DNA from: Candidatus Melainabacteria bacterium
Lineage (GTDB): Bacteria; Cyanobacteriota; Vampirovibrionia; 2-02-FULL-35-15
Assembly: GCA_023250175.1 (NCBI GenBank)
Contig: JAHFBD010000074.1
Coordinates: 1 to 9,628 of the forward strand
Direction: 5' to 3'
Length of the DNA stretch: 9,628 nucleotides
Positions within the stretch are counted from its first letter, which is position 1. Every line of letters begins with the position of its first letter. The position numbers and the translations under genes were made by a program. The notes below the pieces were generated by a model. That model had not been told where the DNA came from. It did not search any database and saw nothing but the letters and a program-made list of their open reading frames with translations. This document shows, piece after piece, positions 6,362 through 9,628 of this stretch.

Positions 6362-7144
6362 ATGAATAGCAACGGTCCCACAATAGTTTCATGCTCACCA
6401 GCTCATAGTGAAATTATTTGTCTCCTTGGGAAACAAGATTTAATTATTGGGAAGACTACATATTGTGATTTTCCGAAAGATTTATTAAAAGAAAAGCCCA
6501 CCGTAGGTTCCTGGATAAAGCTTAATTATGAATCAATAGAAAAATTGAAACCAGACCTGATTATAACCAACAACATCGTACAAGAAAAAATTGCTTTAAA
6601 ACTTAAAGACTCTGGTTTTAATGTCTACCATTCTGATCCATTAACACTAAATCAAATATATGAAGATATTCTGGAAACAGGAAAAATAATAAATGCAAAA
6701 AAAGAAGCCGAAGAACTAGTAAAAAAAATAAAAGCTGATTTAGATGAAATTAAAAAAAATAATCAAAAAACCTCTTATAAGCCAAAGGTTTACATTGAAG
6801 AATGGCATGATCCCCCAACAATCTCAGGAAACTGGATACCAGAAATAGTAGAAATTGCAGGCGGTGATTACAGCCTCATACAATCAGGAAAAAGAAGCAT
6901 TCCAATTAATATTGATAAACTATTTGAATACAATCCAGAAAAAATAATTATTTCATGGTGTGGTTTTGGTGAAAGGGTAGATACGATTCAAGTTTTAAAC
7001 AGATCAGGGTGGGATTTACTTAATGCAATAAAAACAAAGAATATTGCTGTGATTGATGATAGTCTTTTAAACCGACCTGGACCAAGAATTGTTGAAGGAG
7101 CAAAAAAATTACAAGCGTTTTTCTTTAGTAAACTACCTGTATAA
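6362..7144 (+). CDS. Cobalamin-binding protein-like (BtuF/COG0614 fold), no signal peptide
   Basis: The protein has 260 residues with the periplasmic-binding (BtuF/FepB) architecture: an N-terminal lobe (TIVSCSPAHSEIICLLGKQD, 7-26; YESIEKLKPDLIITN, 56-70), a linking helix (about 111-134, lysine- and glutamate-rich) and a C-terminal lobe. EEWHDPP-TISGNWIPEIVEIAGGDY (146-170) matches the EWLDPP..GHWVPEMVELAGG pattern of bacterial proteins usually annotated as cobalamin-binding. There is no signal peptide or lipobox, and an in-frame TAA 15 codons upstream with no other ATG excludes a longer secreted form, so it should be cytoplasmic. Related signal-less proteins exist, and their role (B12 binding or handling) is not firmly established. 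No ABC permease or ATPase is nearby. It is followed at 34 bp by the RNase J homologue and is divergent from the radical SAM gene. Ligand identity is inferred from family only. Confidence 0.83.
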   Translation: MNSNGPTIVSCSPAHSEIICLLGKQDLIIGKTTYCDFPKDLLKEKPTVGSWIKLNYESIEKLKPDLIITNNIVQEKIALKLKDSGFNVYHSDPLTLNQIYEDILETGKIINAKKEAEELVKKIKADLDEIKKNNQKTSYKPKVYIEEWHDPPTISGNWIPEIVEIAGGDYSLIQSGKRSIPINIDKLFEYNPEKIIISWCGFGERVDTIQVLNRSGWDLLNAIKTKNIAVIDDSLLNRPGPRIVEGAKKLQAFFFSKLPV

Positions 7145-7178
7145 AACCAAGTCTTAATTTATAGTCTTATTTATTTTT

Positions 7179-8870
7179 ATGAAACAAAGAACTGGAACTG
7201 ATTTTTTAAAAGCAATACCACTTGGTGGACAAGGTGAGATTGGAAAAAATTCCTGGCTTATAGAATATAAGGATGAAATTATAATCATAAACTTTGGCAT
7301 GATGCTTCCTTCTGCAGATTTAACCGGTGTCGATCTCGTTTTGCCAAATACTAATTATCTAATTGAAAATCAAGACAAAATTAAAGGACTGGTTTTAACC
7401 TCAGCACATGATGATTCCTGCGGTGGAGCATTTTATCTCTTAGAGAAAGTAAAAATCCCTCATATCTGGGGTTCTAAATTAGCAATAGAAACTGTAAAAA
7501 AACAATTATCCAAAAATACCAAACTCCCATCTTACGATTATATTGAACCTCGAAAAGACTTTGAAGTTGGTACTGGATTTAAAATTAAACCTTTACAAAA
7601 CACATCAACCCTACCAGATACTTATGGATTATTTATTCAAACACTAGCTGGAAACATCTTGTACACAGGTTCTTTTAAAGTCGATCAAACTCCACCCGAC
7701 AATATTTTATTCGATTATTTTTCATATTCCCAAGCAGGAGAAGAAGGCATTGACCTGTTAATCAGCGACTCATCAAATATAGAAAGCCCAGGATATGCAC
7801 AGTCAGAAAGCTCTATCACAAAAAGATTTCAGGATATTATTAAAGACTCAAATTCAAGAATAATTATTTTCAGCTATGCAAGCAATATTCACAAATTTCA
7901 AATTCTTTTCAATCTGGCACAAAAATTTAATAAAAAAGTTTTGCTTTCTGGAAGCTACTTAATAAATAAAATCAATGCCGCAATTGAAACGGACTTTCTT
8001 AAAGTTGATAAGGGTTTATTCATAGAAGAGAAGGATTTGGATCATGTAAAAGAAAAGGACACTATTATTATTGTCTCTGGAAAACATGGGAATTTTTTAC
8101 CTGCATTAATTGAAATAGCAAAACAAGAACACTCTTTAATTAAACTAAAGTCAAAAGATACTATCATTGTAAGTGCTAACCCACCTCCAGGAACAGCTAG
8201 GATACTGGCACATACAATAGATCAACTCTTTGTCCAAAAAGTGCAAGTCATTGGAGGAAGAGGACAAGGGGTTCATGCTTCTGGACATGCAGCTTGTGAA
8301 GAAACAAAATTTATCCTTACGATTACAAAGCCAAGATCATTTGTTCCATCGCATGGAGAAGAAAGACAGTTAGTTATTTATAGTAACCTGGCTGAGTATA
8401 TGGGTATAAGCTCAAATGATATTCACATACTTAAGAATGGTGATGTTTTAGAATTAAGAGAGCAAGTAGCAAGAATTGCAAATAAGACACCCGCCCAATC
8501 AATTTACTACAATCAAGCAAAAGGACTGGACATTGATGAAATAACAATGAAAGAACGACAAACTCTTTCAGCCGAAGGAACTATAACAATAGCACTAGCT
8601 CTTGATAATGAAAGAAACATTGTAGCCGGTCCTGAAATAATTGCAGATGGTTGTTCATTTGCAAAAGGAAAAGACTGGCGAGCATTTTGCTTAGGTACAA
8701 ATGACCTGATTAAAGAAGCTGTTAAGCAATCTGTTGAAAGGAAAGAAAAAGAAATCATTAATTTAAGATCAGTAGTAAGAGATACTGTAAATAAAAGTGT
8801 TTTAGAATTAATCGGGAAAAGACCTTTAATTAATGTTTCACTACAAGAGGTTAATAAATCAAAAGTTTGA
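7179..8870 (+). CDS. rnj: Ribonuclease J homologue, probable catalytically inactive paralogue
   Basis: The protein has 563 residues, the usual RNase J length, with metallo-beta-lactamase, beta-CASP and C-terminal domains. Family hallmarks kept: PLGGQGEIGKNSWLIEY (14-30), SDSSNIESPGY (196-206), FSYASNIHKFQ (231-241), HASGHA (366-371), VPSHGEERQL (389-398), LKNGDVLEL (418-426) and the C-terminal domain (about 455-555). The metal site is eroded. The HxHxDH motif reads S75-A-H77-D-D79-S80, the motif I Asp is N38, the usual NHSIPD His is replaced (NTSTLPD, 141-147), and the TGDF Asp is S165; H392 survives. The phosphate-site TGSQGEP reads SGKHGNF (300-306). RNase J degrades and matures RNA with two zinc ions, so this protein is probably not a nuclease and may act as a partner or RNA binder. 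There is no frameshift or stop. The ATG has no Shine-Dalgarno. Confidence 0.9.
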   Translation: MKQRTGTDFLKAIPLGGQGEIGKNSWLIEYKDEIIIINFGMMLPSADLTGVDLVLPNTNYLIENQDKIKGLVLTSAHDDSCGGAFYLLEKVKIPHIWGSKLAIETVKKQLSKNTKLPSYDYIEPRKDFEVGTGFKIKPLQNTSTLPDTYGLFIQTLAGNILYTGSFKVDQTPPDNILFDYFSYSQAGEEGIDLLISDSSNIESPGYAQSESSITKRFQDIIKDSNSRIIIFSYASNIHKFQILFNLAQKFNKKVLLSGSYLINKINAAIETDFLKVDKGLFIEEKDLDHVKEKDTIIIVSGKHGNFLPALIEIAKQEHSLIKLKSKDTIIVSANPPPGTARILAHTIDQLFVQKVQVIGGRGQGVHASGHAACEETKFILTITKPRSFVPSHGEERQLVIYSNLAEYMGISSNDIHILKNGDVLELREQVARIANKTPAQSIYYNQAKGLDIDEITMKERQTLSAEGTITIALALDNERNIVAGPEIIADGCSFAKGKDWRAFCLGTNDLIKEAVKQSVERKEKEIINLRSVVRDTVNKSVLELIGKRPLINVSLQEVNKSKV

Positions 8871-8871
8871 A

Positions 8872-8904
8872 CTGTACAGATCTTAGGATTCCTAGCCTAG
8901 CTAG
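8872..8904. repeat. Run of short palindromes after the RNase J homologue
   Basis: Perfect palindromes follow one another: CTGTACAG (8872-8879), AGATCT (8878-8883), TAGGA-T-TCCTA (8884-8894) and CTAGCTAG (8897-8904). CTAG occurs three times in 13 bases. The stems are short and not followed by a T run, so this is not a convincing terminator. The rest of the gap up to 8980 is AT-rich and holds only a loose 8-bp inverted repeat (agatttta 8938-8945 / taaaatct 8969-8976). Confidence 0.35.
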
Positions 8905-8985
8905 TGTAATATTTCTAAGTAAATAACTTATAAGGTAAGATTTTATCCCCAAAATTACAAAAATTCGGTAAAATCTGTAAGGTAT

Positions 8986-8991
8986 TATAAA
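8986..8991 (+). promoter_or_regulatory. Candidate -10 box for the RNA methyltransferase gene
   Basis: TATAAA at 8986-8991 (overlapping TATTAT at 8983-8988) would place transcription start near 8998, only a few bases before the first pseudoknot stem, giving a 5' leader of about 56 nt. No convincing -35 is visible. The 183-bp gap after the RNase J homologue supports a separate promoter. Confidence 0.35.
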
Positions 8992-9004
8992 TAGCAGACT
9001 AGAA

Positions 9005-9048
9005 GCACTCTGGAAAGCCGGTTTTGGGAGTGCAACGAAAAAACCGGC
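9005..9048 (+). ncRNA. Candidate cis-regulatory RNA pseudoknot in the methyltransferase leader
   Basis: Two perfect inverted repeats are interleaved. Stem 1 pairs GCACTC (9005-9010) with GAGTGC (9028-9033). Stem 2 pairs GCCGGTTTT (9017-9025) with AAAACCGGC (9040-9048). The order 1-2-1'-2' gives an H-type pseudoknot with loops of 6 nt (tggaaa), 2 nt (gg) and 6 nt (aacgaa, A-rich). Stem 2 ends 5 bases before the ATG at 9054 and takes in part of the only Shine-Dalgarno-like bases (ggcgg, 9046-9050), so it could gate translation. These GC-rich arms stand out in AT-rich surroundings. I do not recognise it as a known riboswitch class. No T run follows stem 2, so it is not a terminator. Confidence 0.5.
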
Positions 9049-9053
9049 GGTAT

Positions 9054-9578
9054 ATGACAGAAGAAAGAGAAAAAAAAGTTACCGAATATTTTTCATGGAC
9101 ACATCCTTTTTCTGTTGCTGTTCACAATATATCCAAAGAATTTAATATTGGTTCTTTATTAAGAACAGCACACTGTGCAAAAGTTAAAGAGTTTTTTTTA
9201 ATCGGTGAAAAAAGTTTTAATACTTATGCTGCTGTATCAAGTAATAAATGGACAAAAATTACATATTTCGAAAAGCTTGAGGATTTTACAAATTATATTC
9301 AAACCACAAGTTATAACCTGATTCTTATAGAGCAATCCGAAGGTTCAATTTCATTATTTGATTTTGAGTATCCTTCTAATCCTTTATTTTTATTGGGTGC
9401 TGAAAAAGGTGGGCTTCCTAATGAATTTATAAAAAACAACAACTATCCTACTTTAGAGATTCCACAATTTGGCATGGTCCATTCATTAAATCTATCATGC
9501 TCAGGAAGCATTGTGATTTATCATTATTTAAACAAATTATATAAAGAAAATAAAAATAATGCTAAGGTTTATATATGA
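9054..9578 (+). CDS. SpoU/TrmH-family RNA 2'-O-methyltransferase
   Basis: The protein has 174 residues from the ATG at 9054. The start is chosen because MTEEREKKV fits family N termini; a TTG at 9024, preceded by ggaaag, would add 10 basic residues and cannot be fully excluded. It is a minimal SPOUT (trefoil-knot) domain. Motif 1 is NISKEFNIGSLLRTAH (25-40) with N31 and R37, motif 2 is LLGAEKGGLPNEFI (113-126) with E117, and motif 3 is LEIPQFGMVHSLNLSCSGSI (135-154) with N146. The family dimerises and transfers a methyl group from S-adenosylmethionine to a ribose 2'-OH in tRNA or rRNA. There is no extra RNA-binding domain, and the substrate (TrmH, TrmL or RlmB-like) cannot be assigned from sequence alone. 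The candidate pseudoknot immediately precedes it. Its TGA overlaps the ATG of the next gene (ATGA, 9575-9578), indicating an operon. Confidence 0.9.
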   Translation: MTEEREKKVTEYFSWTHPFSVAVHNISKEFNIGSLLRTAHCAKVKEFFLIGEKSFNTYAAVSSNKWTKITYFEKLEDFTNYIQTTSYNLILIEQSEGSISLFDFEYPSNPLFLLGAEKGGLPNEFIKNNNYPTLEIPQFGMVHSLNLSCSGSIVIYHYLNKLYKENKNNAKVYI

Positions 9579-9628
9579 AAGATCCTTATTTGAAACCAGT
9601 AGCTTTTGGTGGATTGTTTATAATACTT
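9575..9628 (+). CDS. Start of a hypothetical, probably membrane, protein (partial)
   Basis: Only 18 codons are in the window, reading MKDPYLKPVAFGGLFIIL. A short polar start followed by a hydrophobic, glycine-containing stretch suggests a membrane protein. The ATG overlaps the methyltransferase stop by four bases (ATGA), and TAAGG at 9563-9567 is a properly spaced Shine-Dalgarno, so translational coupling is likely. Function cannot be assigned. Confidence 0.6.
   Translation, partial: MKDPYLKPVAFGGLFIIL

Noticed and set aside
7150..7169. Direct repeat agtctta (7150-7156 and 7163-7169) before the RNase J homologue
   Set aside because: Too short in AT-rich sequence to assign a role; no matching copies were noticed elsewhere.
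7294..7680. Frameshift or sequencing error as the cause of the missing RNase J catalytic residues
   Set aside because: The frame is continuous and flanking family residues align on both sides of each altered site, so these are substitutions, not local frame errors.
8513..8758. Open frame of 81 codons on the minus strand inside the RNase J homologue, and similar antisense frames within comEC and dapL
   Set aside because: Low-complexity shadow frames of real genes, with no ribosome-binding site and no recognisable domains.
9017..9048. Reading the 9-bp GCCGGTTTT/AAAACCGGC stem as a Rho-independent terminator for the RNase J homologue
   Set aside because: No T run follows the stem on either strand, the loop is 14 nt, and the 3' arm lies a few bases before the next gene's ATG.
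9024..9053. TTG at 9024 as the methyltransferase start
   Set aside because: It adds ten basic residues not expected in the family; the ATG at 9054 starts the typical MTEER-type N terminus. The ggaaag at 9012-9017 keeps the TTG as a minor possibility.

Overview
The window is AT-rich, tightly packed, single-code (TGA is used as a stop) bacterial chromosome with no mobile elements, tRNAs, rRNAs or CRISPR arrays. Three things point weakly to the Cyanobacteria/Vampirovibrionia (Melainabacteria) side of the tree. The Fur protein resembles cyanobacterial FurA, including the single cysteine in its second metal motif. Diaminopimelate is made by LL-diaminopimelate aminotransferase (DapL). Several genes lack Shine-Dalgarno sequences. 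This placement is an inference from remembered family features, not from a search.

Layout, left to right. A Fur-type regulator (minus strand, 3' end cut by the window edge) is divergent from an Nfu-type iron-sulfur carrier (plus). The Nfu gene converges with a minus-strand block read from right to left: a radical SAM protein, dapL, comEC (TTG start) and a ROK-family kinase-like gene. From about 6.2 kb the strand switches again. A signal-peptide-less cobalamin-binding-protein homologue is followed by an RNase J homologue, then a SpoU-family RNA 2'-O-methyltransferase, and finally the first 18 codons of a probable membrane protein whose ATG overlaps the methyltransferase stop.

These are mostly housekeeping functions: iron and Fe-S homeostasis, lysine/peptidoglycan precursor synthesis, DNA uptake and RNA metabolism. 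Four observations stand out. (1) The RNase J homologue is a full-length intact frame but has lost most metallo-beta-lactamase metal ligands while keeping other family motifs, so it looks like a maintained pseudoenzyme. (2) A 44-nt segment directly before the methyltransferase ATG contains two interleaved perfect stems (6 bp and 9 bp) with H-type pseudoknot geometry, abutting the start site: a candidate cis-regulatory RNA. (3) Three genes without a Shine-Dalgarno (fur, radical SAM, cobalamin-binding homologue) each have a -10-like hexamer exactly 6 nt before ATG, suggesting leaderless transcripts. (4) A 30-bp dyad covers the -10 box and start codon of fur, a plausible autoregulatory operator. 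The C-terminal domain of ComEC also lacks nuclease metal ligands.
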